In this document: positions 1-9,746 of the stretch, in pieces | Numbering within the stretch: position 1 is the first letter of the stretch | Layout: every line of letters starts with the position of its first letter | Origin: Larix sibirica | Taxonomy: Eukaryota > Streptophyta > Pinopsida > Pinales > Pinaceae | DNA length: 14,038 bases | Assembly (NCBI GenBank): GCA_004151065.3 | Contig: NWUY0300028279.1 | Span: forward strand, 37,753-51,790 | Direction: 5' to 3' | The notes under the pieces: model-generated | Databases searched by the model: none | Seen by the model: the letters and a program-made list of their open reading frames with translations, nothing else | Told to the model about the DNA's origin: nothing | Translations under genes and position numbers: made by a program

Positions 1-293
1 CAATTGTATTTTCCTTCCCATACATCTGATGTTCTTGATGGTGTATTGTGAAGATTCCTTGGTCACTTGCATAGGTCAATTATACTATTTCTACTTCATT
101 TGTTGTTGTCTTGGCTTGATTTGTAGTAGGTCTTCTTGTATGCAAAGATGGATCGTGACTGCTCTTGGCTCATAAGGAAAACTATTGTATGAGAGTTAAT
201 TTCCCTCTATACTCACCTCTTGTTACTATTCTATTAACCTACGTGAAGGTTTGTATAATTTGTCTCTTTTTGTTCTAGATATGAACTATTTAG
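1..293. other. Non-coding, nothing recognised
   Basis: No reading frame of useful length or known motif was found on either strand. A pyrimidine-rich run ending in TTGTTCTAG at about 271-279 resembles a 3' splice acceptor just before the coiled-coil frame that follows. This could mean that the frame was once a downstream exon, but there is no matching donor that I can defend. Confidence 0.4.
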
Positions 294-916
294 ACTAGGG
301 ACTTCAATCTTTGTCCGCATCGATTGAAAACTCCTATAACACCATCACAAAATACGGTCGAAGAATCAACATATGGAAGCTATGAATATTTAGAAGAAGA
401 AATAAAGCGTTTAAACAAGCTTATCATGGACAAATATAATGAATAAGCACAAGTCTAGAGAAAGTTATAGAGTCAAGAATCAGAAGTCGGTCAATGTCAA
501 CATCAAAAAGACGACATGAACAACATGCATCAGTCAGAGATCAAAAAAATCAATAAAAAAGTTGTCAGACAATACTAAAGAAATATTTCGACTGAGAAAC
601 CATAACAAAATTCTAGTTTCAAAAAAAAAGAAGTATTCAGAAGTCAGAACGAGTTAATGAAGACATTGAACGGAAAATATTAGAAAAGCAAGAAGAAAAT
701 CATCGCCTTAGAAATCTTAATCAAGAACTAGATGAACAAATTAAGAAGTTAAAAGATAATGAAAATTTGCAAGAAGAGACAATCAAGAAGATTCAGAATG
801 ATAATAGATTATTAGAAAATAAATTAGAAGAAATCGAGAATGAGCTATCGAAATCATCAAGAATAAAAGTACAAGATGTAGAAAAAAACACAATTACAAA
901 TTCAGTAATTAACTGA
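294..916 (+). pseudogene. Decayed coiled-coil protein fragment
   Basis: I do not recognise the family. Seen: a frame open from 294 reads a Glu/Lys/Asn-rich, helix-forming protein containing EEEIKRLNKLIMDKYNE near 381-443. It continues past stops at 444, 456, 468, 576 and 603. A second frame (+2 phase) is open from 617 to the TGA at 914-916 and contains KLKDNENLQEETIKKIQND and LLENKLEEIENELSK. The character of the two frames matches, so a frameshift probably lies near the A9 run at 621-629. Each of the five stops is one C-to-T change from CAA or CAG. Leucines, isoleucines and acidic or basic residues are spaced as in a long coiled coil. There is no ATG in the second frame. The last codons and the stop fall inside the first palindrome. 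It may be a retroelement gag-like coiled coil or a host structural-protein pseudogene; the sequence does not decide. Confidence 0.5.
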
Positions 917-944
917 ATTTGTAATTGTGTCTTTTTCTGCATCT
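874..944. repeat. Palindrome 1 (long hairpin, 5-nt loop)
   Basis: The arms 874-906 and 912-944 are reverse complements except at 887/931 (A against C) and 879/939 (T against G, a wobble pair in RNA). The centre is 909, with loop AATTA. The inner 35 bp (892-926) closely match those of the adjoining palindrome, 57 bp downstream. The stop codon of the coiled-coil frame (914-916) is in the right arm. A transcript of either strand would fold into a stable stem. Confidence 0.9.
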
Positions 945-991
945 ATTAAGTTACAAATTTAGTAATTAACTAAATTTGTAACTGAATAGAT
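941..991. repeat. Palindrome 2 (related hairpin)
   Basis: The arms 941-964 and 968-991, centred on 966, pair with a single mismatch (948 A against 984 G). The core 949-983 matches 892-926 at 31 of 35 positions. The four differences are two base-paired changes: 893/925 A-T becomes 950/982 G-C, and 903/915 C-G becomes 960/972 T-A. It abuts palindrome 1 and shares its outermost four bases. Confidence 0.9.
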
Positions 992-2458
992 ATATATTAA
1001 CTGTGCCTCTTGTTACCCCTCAATTTGCATGAGGGTTAATGCATGGATTGAAGATGATGGTGAAACAAAGATCTGTACTTGTGAGGCTTCTTCAAGCAAA
1101 AATTTGAAGTCTTATGGTAATCATTGTATCTATTTGTCCATGGTCATGTCGTAAAATATTGTAAAAGTGAGATAACACTTGTAATTGTTTGTAAAGGGTT
1201 AGTTTGTAATGTATGATAACCTGCCTATGACAGTTGTACTAGGCAAGTGGTTCATGAGTGGTTTTTTTACTAAGAAATGTTTATATCCTTACAGTTTTAA
1301 TATTTCAATCTTTTTTACTTGAAAAAATCCTCCAAAACCGTGAACACATCCTAGTACAACTTCCTTATTTGTTGTGCTTTCTTAGCCCTTGGTATATTAC
1401 AATTCACTTTGGGTCACCATGAACATGTGCCAAGTCAGTCCCAGTTAGGATAGAGTCTTTTAGGAGTCCCTCTTACACTTGGTCATAATTATTCAAGTGT
1501 GTCGGTGGTTAAAAATAAGTTGGATAGTTAGAGGTGCCTCTCCCTAGCTCACACTTTGGGTTTTATGTTCTTTTTTCTCAATTACCTTTTAAAACCAGTT
1601 CCCCTTTTCTCATGTTAGAATTGTTAAGTCAAATTCTGTGGGCATATTTTTGAGCTTATTTTTGTTGTTGCAAGTGATATATCCCAAACTATTGTGGCTT
1701 ATTTTTGCTTCTTGTTGAGCCTTTTATATGATCCCAATGATGTGATGATCATGTATATATGCCATTTTCTACTGCTATACCATGTTAGATGATGTAAAAT
1801 GATTGATGTTGTACTTCATATTGTTGTTGCTACATGATGTATGGGTTGTTTGATGAGTATAGTTAGCAGTACCACCCATAGGTTGACAAGAGTAAATGAT
1901 TCTTGATTTACTTGCATACCATTGAACCAAGATGATTCTTGGTCTTACAAGGATTTTTAGCCCTTTCTTCGTTTCCTTCTCTCACCACTCACATTTCATC
2001 TACATTACTTCATATTTTGGTTTGCATCCTAAGAGTTTGAAATTGATGGACTGACTCTTGCTCTCTCCCTCTGTTACTCTTGCACTAGGCGTGCCTCCAT
2101 GTTTTCCCTGTCTTGGATTTGTTGTGTTATAGTGAGTCCTCAGTACAAGACACTTTCGGGTAGATCCTAATGGACGACTATCAATAGTCAGAAAGAACTA
2201 TAATTAAGCAATGCCTTCTCCCAAGATCCAAAAAATCCCTAGTAATAAAATGGTTAGCAATTGGAAGGATAGGTAATCCTTGTCAAAGCTATGGACACTT
2301 GATGTAGCGGGGAAAGACCTATTTGCATGAAAATGCTTTAATGAGGCAACTTTCTCGGGGCTTGAAAGCTTGTTCGCAATGGATCTAAGGCCGTTTCATC
2401 ATTGGTATCCCAAAAGGTGTAAAACCAGGCTCGATGCCTTTCAATCCACTAATCTTGT
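992..2458. other. Non-coding, no recognised gene
   Basis: All frames are closed at short intervals and no protein motif was seen. A small perfect hairpin (ACCAAGA, four-base loop, TCTTGGT) lies near 1926-1943. The stretch 2397-2410 contains TTGGTATC, the start of an initiator-Met primer-site consensus, but the bases that follow do not fit. The general texture is that of eroded LTR or intergenic repeat DNA. Confidence 0.35.
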
Positions 2459-2527
2459 GCAAAAGAAAAAGGGATGAAAAGAAAAATTAAAAGAAAAGAA
2501 AATTCAAAAGAAAAGAAATAAAGGGAA
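2459..2527 (+). repeat. Purine-rich low-complexity tract
   Basis: The run is almost entirely A and G, with AAAAGAAAAGAAA occurring twice, and it ends in AAATAAAGGGAAA directly before TG. Polypurine tracts lie just upstream of 3' LTRs, and LTRs start with TG, so the end of this tract could be such a site. No LTR pair is visible to support that, so I treat it as simple sequence. Confidence 0.6.
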
Positions 2528-3089
2528 ATGCTATTGTTGGGATCAAAGGGGAAAGGTACCTCAAAACACACTCTCGTGTTAAGACACTTCCCTATTGTTC
2601 ATACTACTGGTAGAACTTACAGAGGAACCCATTATCCTCCATCTTGAGTTAGTAAGTCAACTAAATCCCAACTCAGTTGTCTAGACTTGGTTGAGTCATC
2701 TATATCCATCCCGAAGAAGACAATAGTCCTTGTAAATACTTTGATGTTATTATGGTATTGGTTTGTTTGTAAATCATCTATCTCAGAAATATGTTTGAAG
2801 ATATCTATATGGTCCTTCGGTATATCATCATGTTTGACATGACTGACTATATACTGACTCATTTATATGATCAAAGCATCATGATTACTATGTACATTTT
2901 TGTACATATACATCATTACATCATTCTCTACTATTGGTCCATCCGAGACACCTTTTGAATATAGTACAACATCATTTCATTGCTACAGAGATATCATCAT
3001 GCCTCCTTTAGAGTTGTTGTAGTTAGTGCCAGTTGGTTCGTGTGTTATAGTGGCCAGTCCCATTCACTGAGGGACTAATATCATATCTC
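2528..3089. other. Non-coding, nothing recognised
   Basis: A 76-codon minus-strand frame (2632-2862) is the longest open stretch. It has no domain, no homologous motif and no flanking coding sequence, so it is probably chance. No other signal was seen. Confidence 0.35.
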
Positions 3090-3590
3090 TTGTTGTACAT
3101 GGCATCCGTGCATTTTGAGCACATATTTGGATACCCATATGGCCACTTATTTAGGTATATGCCATCAGATTGATCACTACTGCCTCAAATCATTCACTTC
3201 TAAAAGGTGGTGGTTACATTGCTTAGTGTTATGTAGTCTTGAATTTTCATGAACGTGCATGGGTTTGATATACTCGGTTTTTTCTAGATCTACTGATGGA
3301 TTTGGATACCCATTTGGCCATATTTTCAATTTCCAAGGTTGCATGTTAGAACGGTCCTCTAGTTTGGTCAGATTTATGGGGGTCATTAAGATAGTACTTA
3401 GCAAGCAGGCTACGGAATTCATGAATGTGCATGGATTTGATCCAGCCTCTTAATGTACTACGAATTCGACTTTTTGGGCACCCATTTGGCTCTTCTATCC
3501 AACCATACCCTCAAATTTCCCAATGACCTCTATCGGTGATTTTCAAATATCAAGGGGGTTTACATGCATATCTCAACAGGTTGGCAGATT
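3090..3590 (+). repeat. Degenerate tandem repeat, period about 172 bp
   Basis: Three diverged copies share anchors in the same order. A CATGRAYGTGCATGGRTTTGA-like anchor starts at 3098 (weak), 3248 and 3420. A GGRYACCCATWTGGCY-like anchor is centred on CCCAT at 3134, 3309 and 3481. A G-rich anchor followed by a TTACAT-like sequence occurs near 3209, 3378 and 3554. Copies two and three keep identical spacing between the first two anchors (61 bp) and lie 172 bp apart. Copy one lacks about 25 bp between them. The period is close to nucleosome length, as in many plant satellites, but with only three old copies this may be a short local array or a repeat inside a transposon. Confidence 0.6.
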
Positions 3591-3760
3591 AATATAGGTT
3601 AATACTATGGTTTTCCTAAGTTATTTGCCTAAGTGGAGGTAAATATTATTAATAAAGGCTATCTAAGTGCACTTTATGTTATAATTTGATTTTGAGGTGC
3701 ACTTTACTCATTTACATGAGGGTCACTATTGTTCTCCTAGAGATGTCAATTTGCCCATGT

Positions 3761-3820
3761 GGCACTTAGGCACACATGTTAAGACACTTTTTGGTGATTT
3801 GGCACTTGGACACACATGCT
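3761..3820 (+). repeat. Short direct repeat, 40-bp spacing
   Basis: GGCACTTAGGCACACATGTT at 3761-3780 recurs as GGCACTTGGACACACATGCT at 3801-3820, with 17 of 20 bases the same. The first copy is followed by AAGACACTTTTTGGTGATTT, so the duplicated unit is 40 bp, seen 1.5 times. Confidence 0.75.
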
Positions 3821-4251
3821 GAGGGTTATTGCGATCATTATGCCTCAATCTCATTTGATGATTAGATCTCAACCATTGATTACTACTCTTTCACATGGAT
3901 CGACCCTCCTCATGCATGGATCATTCACTCAACGACTTGGATCAAGGAGTCTAATTTGACCAATGACTTGGCTTGGGAGGGTAGCCAATAGTATTGGCAT
4001 GTGGTATTCACCTTGCTTATGGTATTTCCCCATGGTTTTGAGGAGACCTATGGTATTCAACATTATTTTACTACTATTGATAGGTCAAGAAGGAATTTGC
4101 CCTTCTAAAGGAGGATGATTTGCCTTATTTCAAAAATATTGTTGTAAAAAGATGAATCTAGAACATTGATCTGGCATCTATCCCATTAAATGATCACATA
4201 TTGTAACTACTTTTTACATCTTCCACTTAGGGTTGATTTGCCCCCTTAGGC
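3821..4251. other. Non-coding, possible promoter-proximal or U3 DNA
   Basis: No reading frame of note. CCAAT occurs in both orientations around 3950-4000, and the stretch leads into a good TATA box. This layout would fit the U3 part of an old LTR or a plant promoter. No terminal TG/CA pair, partner LTR or primer site could be assigned. Confidence 0.3.
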
Positions 4252-4259
4252 TATAAAAG
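4252..4259 (+). promoter_or_regulatory. TATA box (candidate promoter)
   Basis: TATAAAAG in the context GGCTATAAAAGGAAGG is a near-consensus plant TATA box. A start site would be expected near 4282-4292. About 110 bp downstream, CCTAAGGTAATTTTT at about 4404-4418 resembles a 5' splice donor. No coding sequence follows, so this is either a retroelement LTR promoter or the start of a non-coding or lost transcript. Confidence 0.35.
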
Positions 4260-5365
4260 GAAGGTCGAATCCTTTTGGATGGATTGAAATGTTGGGAATA
4301 TAATCACTCTTTTGTTTTTTCTCTACTAATTCTTATACATCAATTTTTGTATGCATGTGATTGGAATTTTCTCGCTTGGTGGAAGGAGCCTCTTTAGAAG
4401 GGCCTAAGGTAATTTTTAGGTTTTCATTTTTATTAAATATAAATCAAGTTTAGAATTGTCTTGAACTTCTTGCTTAGATTAGATCTAGTGTAACATGTGT
4501 GGATTGCTTGTGTTCCTCCTTCATTTACATTGGTTTAATCACATTTAATCATTTACTAACCTCCTTGATGCATAGCAAGTATAGGATTTTGATTGCTTTG
4601 TCCTTCTAGTTCTTTTTAGGTTCCCATCAAGAGTTGGTTGAATATTTAACTTTACTTTTGGCTTGCAAAGGAAGGGGATTGTCTTGACCTCCACTCTCCC
4701 TTCAAGACTACTTAGCCATCAATTTGGAGGCTTCTCACTCCAATGCCCAATTTTTTATTTCCTTTTAAGGCACTTTGTCTAATTAACTAGGGTTTATTCC
4801 AACTTTCTTCCATTCTAATTTTACTACTAAATATGTGTTTTTCAAGTACATGGAAGCCTTAATTTTAAAACCCTAAAAACCTAATTTGGGAAGCTAATCG
4901 CTCTCCCTTCCTCGAGCACATTCTAAGACTATATTAACAAGGAACTTAAGACATAATCACTCAAAAATCATATTAATTTTAGATTTTAATTCATTGATCT
5001 AGTGGTTACTTGAATTATTGGGCAATTTTATTTATTTATTTGCTAAATACCTAGTTAGTAAGTGTTTTTCACTCTCATTTCCAGTCATACTAGCTCTTTT
5101 ATCTTGTTGTTTTGTTACTTTAAATTGTAGATATGAAATTGCAACAGGCAATTAATGTGTTGAATGATCTATTGAGCTTTAATATAACATTTTGTATTTG
5201 GGTATTTTCCATTGTTATGTTTTGTGCTTGAATACATGCTTACTATTGCTGGAAATCTAATAAATTCAACACTAAATTTTTGCTAACTTGATGAAGAAGG
5301 ATTTGACCTTTAGAAAACTTTTTTTTGCTCAAGGCCAACCTATCCTCTCATAAGGAAATCTCCCT
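4260..5365. other. Non-coding, nothing recognised
   Basis: AT-rich sequence with frequent stops in all frames. I found no protein motif, RNA gene or repeat that I can name. Confidence 0.35.
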
Positions 5366-5393
5366 AAGGAGAAACTCCTAGGAGATTCTCCTT
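5366..5393. repeat. 28-bp near-perfect palindrome
   Basis: AAGGAGAAACTCCT is followed directly by AGGAGATTCTCCTT; the two halves are reverse complements at 13 of 14 positions. The preceding AAGGAAATCTCC (5353-5364) can pair with the same right half, so two alternative foldings exist. Confidence 0.8.
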
Positions 5394-7771
5394 CTAAGAT
5401 CAACTCATTCTTGTATAATCTCACTTTATTTTATGAGTAATATATTATTGGTTGATCTTGCTATAACATAAATTTTTAATAAGTTCAAGTATTTTTATAC
5501 CATATTCGCAATTCACACTTCCTTGAATACTCGATGTATTGTTAATGTTAAGTTATGCTTGAAATTTCACTTACATGTGTTATGGTGATGTAATTTATAT
5601 GTCATGTTGTTTAATTAATTCATACAGCTCCATAGTCTACATTTGGGAACATTTATCAGTGGGTAGAAGACGTGTTCCAGTGTCTATAAATAACAATAAG
5701 GATATGTCGTTAGGCTTGTAAATCTGCAATTGGGGGATACCACTATTAACTATGAATACAATAGTTATTTAGGCACATGCTATACCATTTATTGGTGCAG
5801 TGTTGGCCACCATTGTAACTCCTTTCAATACCCCCTTCAAGTAGTATTGCATTCCCCATAGGTGTCCTGAAACCACCCTCCCTTCAACCATCTTGTTATT
5901 GTAGTGCACCGAAAACAACATTTGGGAATATTACTCTTCTCGTACCTTAAAGGTATACATAAGAGCTACATTAGCCTTACACTCCTTTCATTGACTTGAG
6001 CCATTTCATTTTGGGGGTTACTATTCATGGTTAAATGTTGGTTAATTTCATGTAATTATGAGCTATGATTCAATGTATCATGTCATGTTATTTTCATGGT
6101 AACTTGTAATATTGCTATCATTTGTTTCCTTGATTTGCTTATTGGTTAAATTGGTGTTGTATCTAAACTTTAGTATTACAAGTATTGTAAACACCTTTAA
6201 CCTAGTGTGTGTCTTGTTCTCAAACTCCTTTTAACCTAGCTTGGACATATCTTATCCCAAGAATGCAACTAGATAAGTACTCGAGACAACTAACTTTTGT
6301 TGGTTGATATCAAGGAAAATATGGTTAGGGTCTCTCCCTTGGTTAGTCTAGGTCTACTTGCCTATAGGCATAGGAAGTTGTTGACCATATTTTAGATAAA
6401 CAACACTTATTCGGCAAAGCATTTCCAAGATCCCCTTTGATTCTGAAATGATATATCCTACGCTCATCTTGTTCCCTATCCTTGTGCCAGCTTGCAATCC
6501 TAACCTAGGTCTCTAGCTAGCTTGACGTTGTCTTACCGTTAGGGAGTCTTTGAGATATTTAATGAAATGTTGAGATAACCACATATAGTCTAGGATTCAT
6601 TGTTGAGTTGCGTGTGGTGATGCACAAGTGGCAAGTATAGGTTCCATCTGGGTAAAGGTATGTCTGAGATGGCTATTCGGTGGGTTTTTTGTAGCTCATG
6701 CGTGAGTGCGATGACTTGATTTCACTTGGCTCATTGCTATCAATTGAAATTGTTACATGTTTCTATGAAGAGGAATACATTGTTTTTTTATGTTATCAAC
6801 AAATATTATATATCCTTCACACTTTTCACGACTAATAAAAAATAAGTTTCGAGTACCAACTATTTTAAAGCCGCAAAAGAACCTAAACAACCAGTGCAAA
6901 ATCTGTTTGAAGAGATGAAGGTTGATGCAGTAAAAGAAAGGTTTTATGTCAATGTTGAGTTCTTGGAAAGGTTGGTTGTTTGATGTTTCAGACTTGGTGT
7001 AAGTCAACCTACTATACATGATAGTCTCATACTAGCAATCAAGGCAACCTTCGTCTTGGTGCTTTTAAAGATAGGCCAATAAGAAAGGTTCTAGAGGGAA
7101 GTGAGCATATTGGTAGTCAAATGGATTAAAACGAATGTAACCTTTCCTAGCATTTTGATGTATATTTGGACCATATTTTGTTTGAGCACTAGATACATTG
7201 GTTTCAATTATCAATTCCTTCATGATGGTCATCTTCCTTACTGATTTAGTTTCAATGATCATGATGCGCACTTTGAAGAATGGCTATGCAAAATATGTAT
7301 GTCAAAATGATGATCTAGAAACCCTAGAAAGAGATGACGGATAAAAGGGACAATAAGAGAAGTGACAATTTTGACCAGGATAAATATTCCATAATATGAA
7401 TCACGTGTGTTTAAAGTCTTATACATGTGGTAAAAGTATTCTTAATGGGCGTCACTATGATTTAGATGTTTCTCGACGATGAATCTCTCTTTGCAATCTA
7501 CTAGCACATGGATTGTTTCTATTCAAGGTGTACACATTTTATTAGGATGTATCGCTTTCTTCATGGCCAAATGCCTCTTACATGTTAGATAGTCATCTCT
7601 ATTGAGTGGAGGGAAATCAGAATATAATCCGTTACATCATAACAAAATAGAATCTAATAGCTAATATAGGTCAGAAGGTATTCATTATAGCAGTACATTC
7701 ACAAAATTATAAAAAATGCTCAGTTGATTGTATATGTTCTCAGTTTATCCAATCAGTGAGCCAAGAAAATA
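5394..7771. other. Non-coding or too decayed to identify
   Basis: No confident gene. Minus-strand frames at 5769-5930 (53 codons), 6753-7019 (88 codons) and 7065-7271 (68 codons) are open but carry no family motif that I know. On the minus strand near 7490-7550, a broken frame contains a Cys pair and the phrase IETIHVLVDCKERF, faintly like the zinc-binding module of plant LINE elements. Its position downstream of the RNase H fragment argues against a single LINE. This may be further debris of that element or of others. Confidence 0.3.
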
Positions 7772-7774
7772 CTA

Positions 7775-8149
7775 GAAAGGGATTGGACCTGGATCGTCCT
7801 CAAGGATTGTGTCACTTGCACATGTCCATTGTTGCCAATATCCTACACCCAATTGCAATCCCATCTTGGATAGTCCATCTGCCGTAGAGTTCCTCTCCCT
7901 ATAAACATGTTGATAATTAATGCTATCAAAGAGGTAAAATAAGAGCAGATTCTCCTCGAATATTGGCTTGAGATTAATGTTGTGTGGTGGCTTGCGGAAC
8001 TGCATCCATGTGATAACCATTTTAGAGTCGTTGATAACCTGTAAACGATGGATATCAATCGATATAACCAACTGTAATGTCAGTTTGAGAGCTGTTAGTT
8101 CAATTTGGTTGTCGGTGTTGGGTCTAATGCCAGCAACATACTTGATCCA
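7775..8149 (-). pseudogene. RNase H domain fragment of a plant retroelement
   Basis: RNase H cuts the RNA strand of RNA-DNA hybrids during retrotransposition. The open stretch is 125 codons with no internal stop, ending at TAG 7772-7774. Motifs in order: NQIELTALK with the second catalytic acid (Glu near residue 17), LQVINDSKMVITWM with the third (Asp near 41), then HVYRERNSTADGLSKMGL with His near 81 and the last catalytic Asp near 91. The beta strand with the first catalytic Asp would lie upstream and is missing: the frame reaches a TAA at 8150-8152, where AT-rich DNA begins. There is no ATG at the expected place, so it is a fragment rather than a gene. The sequence style fits the RNase H of plant LINEs or the additional archaeal-type RNase H of Tat elements; I cannot separate these by eye. 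It lies on the opposite strand from the Tat-like pol 1.9 kb away, so the two are separate insertions or rearranged pieces. Confidence 0.75.
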
Positions 8150-8152
8150 TTA

Positions 8153-9399
8153 AATACTCACTACACATTTAATACTTCATAATGATTATGTCATTTTCTT
8201 ACCCACCTATTATTCATTATTCAAATGTAAGTGTCTTTTAATAAAACATTTAGGTGTTCATTTACTTTACATTATCTTTTACATAATAGACAAGGATTAA
8301 GCAATGTTGCCTTCAATAAAATTTGAAAATTTTATCTTTTAATTTCTTCTTAGTATTGAAATTATTATTTTTATCTAATCTTAAACACTAATTTAAAAAA
8401 AAAAATACTAAAATTTTATTAAAATAATTATACCACATTCATTTAACAAACTCATACTTTAATGGAGAATCTTGATGATGTTGGATTGCTTGCAACAAGT
8501 TAAATAGTAACATGTTACCAAAATAATTATTACATGTGTTGAATTATTATTACATAGTAATTATCCAATAAAATAACTTGTTACTATTTTTTATTTCACT
8601 TGTGTATTTATTATTTATGATTTAAAAAAATAATACAAATTTTATTCAAAAAAAATTGATTATAAAATAATACAATAGTGTAGTAAACAATTTGATATAT
8701 TAAAAAGAAACTGAATTAATTTTTATCAATTATTTTAAGAAGTTATACTTTGTAGTGACTGAAATTTTAATTAATTATATTGTATCAATTACTTCTTTAT
8801 AATACAAAATAATCTATCTTAATAAACATATTTAAAATTGCATTAAATATATCAAATATATTATAAGAAATAATTTAATTATATATATTTCAATAACTAT
8901 ATAATCTAAAACATGTTAGCTTATTCATCACTTGTTTAGTTCACATATACACTTGTACAATTATATATATATTTTAAATTAATATTATAACACAAACACA
9001 AATCCTCATTTTCATTTGTCGCTTAGTTAGTGATTTCACTTTTATTTTTTATACATTTGTCTCGTTCATATTTATTTTAAGTTATAAAAGTTATAAATTA
9101 TTTGTGTTGCATTTCTCAACATCAAATGTATATTTTGTAAAGCTTACGCATCCACTTCTTCTATTTGTTTTATTTTGTGATACTATATTATATCTTAATC
9201 ATTTATTTATTATTTGTTCTCTTTTGTTATTATTATTATTTGTATTTTGTAAGCTAAAGCATAAATACATGCCAAAAAATATAAAAATTAAATAACATAA
9301 AAGAAAATCAAGAAAATTAAAAGGGTTTTATGTAATGAATAAATTGATTTAAATTAAAGATTGTAAATATTAGTTAGCACGTGTAAGCATAGTTTTTTT
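8153..9399. other. Very AT-rich spacer
   Basis: The base composition changes sharply at the upstream edge of the RNase H fragment. From here A and T make up roughly four fifths of the bases, with many A or T runs and TTATTA or ATTATT strings. No coding frame is credible; the 63-codon frame at 9104-9295 is Leu/Phe/Ile-rich because of composition. It may be the U3 part of the LTR that ends near 9721, scaffold-attachment-like DNA, or an unrelated insertion. Confidence 0.5.
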
Positions 9400-9721
9400 C
9401 TGTTTTGAGAATAAGGTTTTTGTTGTGCTTTGTTTCAAGTCATTTCATGCGATGTATAGGATTATTCTTGACACCTTTGCGCTCCTGTAAATAATTTATT
9501 TTTATTTTGTTTTATATTTATAATAGGCACACAAGTTGTAGGATTATTCATTGCACGCTGTGTTACAATGACAAAGTTGAGAGGGTTGAGTTGCATGATT
9601 ATTCATGTGGATTTGATTTTTCATGTGAGGTTATAAACCTAAGGTATCAATCCCGTCCCTTCCCTCCTAGCCACATGGGAGGTCAAAATTTCGATGTGGA
9701 GACGTACCATTCTCTAAGTCA
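9400..9721 (+). mobile_element. 3' part of a 5' LTR, Tat/Ogre-like
   Basis: This stretch lies directly before the tRNA-Arg primer site and is inferred to be the R-U5 end of a 5' LTR ending in CA at 9720-9721. The spacer to the primer site is 7 bases. A TATA-like string (TATATTTATAATAGG) near 9511-9525 could be its promoter. The motif TAGGATTATTC occurs twice (near 9457 and 9539). The left boundary is unknown and could lie well inside the AT-rich region. No second LTR copy is visible in the window. The open frame 9507-9809 runs through the LTR end and primer site and is therefore not a gene. Confidence 0.5.
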
Positions 9722-9728
9722 ACTTTTT

Positions 9729-9746
9729 TGGCGACTCCACTGGGGA
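9729..9746 (+). other. Primer-binding site, tRNA-Arg type
   Basis: TGGCGACTCCACTGGGGA complements the 3' end of plant tRNA-Arg (from memory ...TCCCCAGCGGAGTCGCCA) at 17 of 18 positions. The single mismatch is A for G within a former CpG, a typical methyl-cytosine decay. Ogre and related Tat elements are known to prime from tRNA-Arg, which agrees with the pol type that follows. Confidence 0.7.

Noticed and set aside
2397-2415. TTGGTATC as a primer-binding site
   Set aside because: Only eight bases fit; the next bases (CCAAAAGG) do not continue the initiator-Met match.
2632-2862. 76-codon minus-strand open frame
   Set aside because: No recognisable motif, no neighbouring coding sequence, and a length not unusual for chance in 14 kb.
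3177-3453. Overlapping open frames on both strands (3177-3422 minus, 3259-3453 plus)
   Set aside because: Both lie within the degenerate 172-bp tandem repeat and have no protein motif.
5769-5930. Minus-strand 53-codon frame with protein-like hydrophobic segments (contains LWGMQYYLKGVLKGV)
   Set aside because: It reads plausibly, but is short, has no recognised family and is closed on both sides; not enough to call a gene.
7490-7550. Minus-strand phrase resembling a LINE reverse-transcriptase zinc-binding module
   Set aside because: The Cys pattern is incomplete, a stop interrupts it, and it lies on the wrong side of the RNase H fragment for a LINE.
7843-8153. Alternative frames over the RNase H fragment (7843-8058 minus, 7968-8153 plus)
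   Set aside because: They are shadows of the recognised RNase H reading frame.
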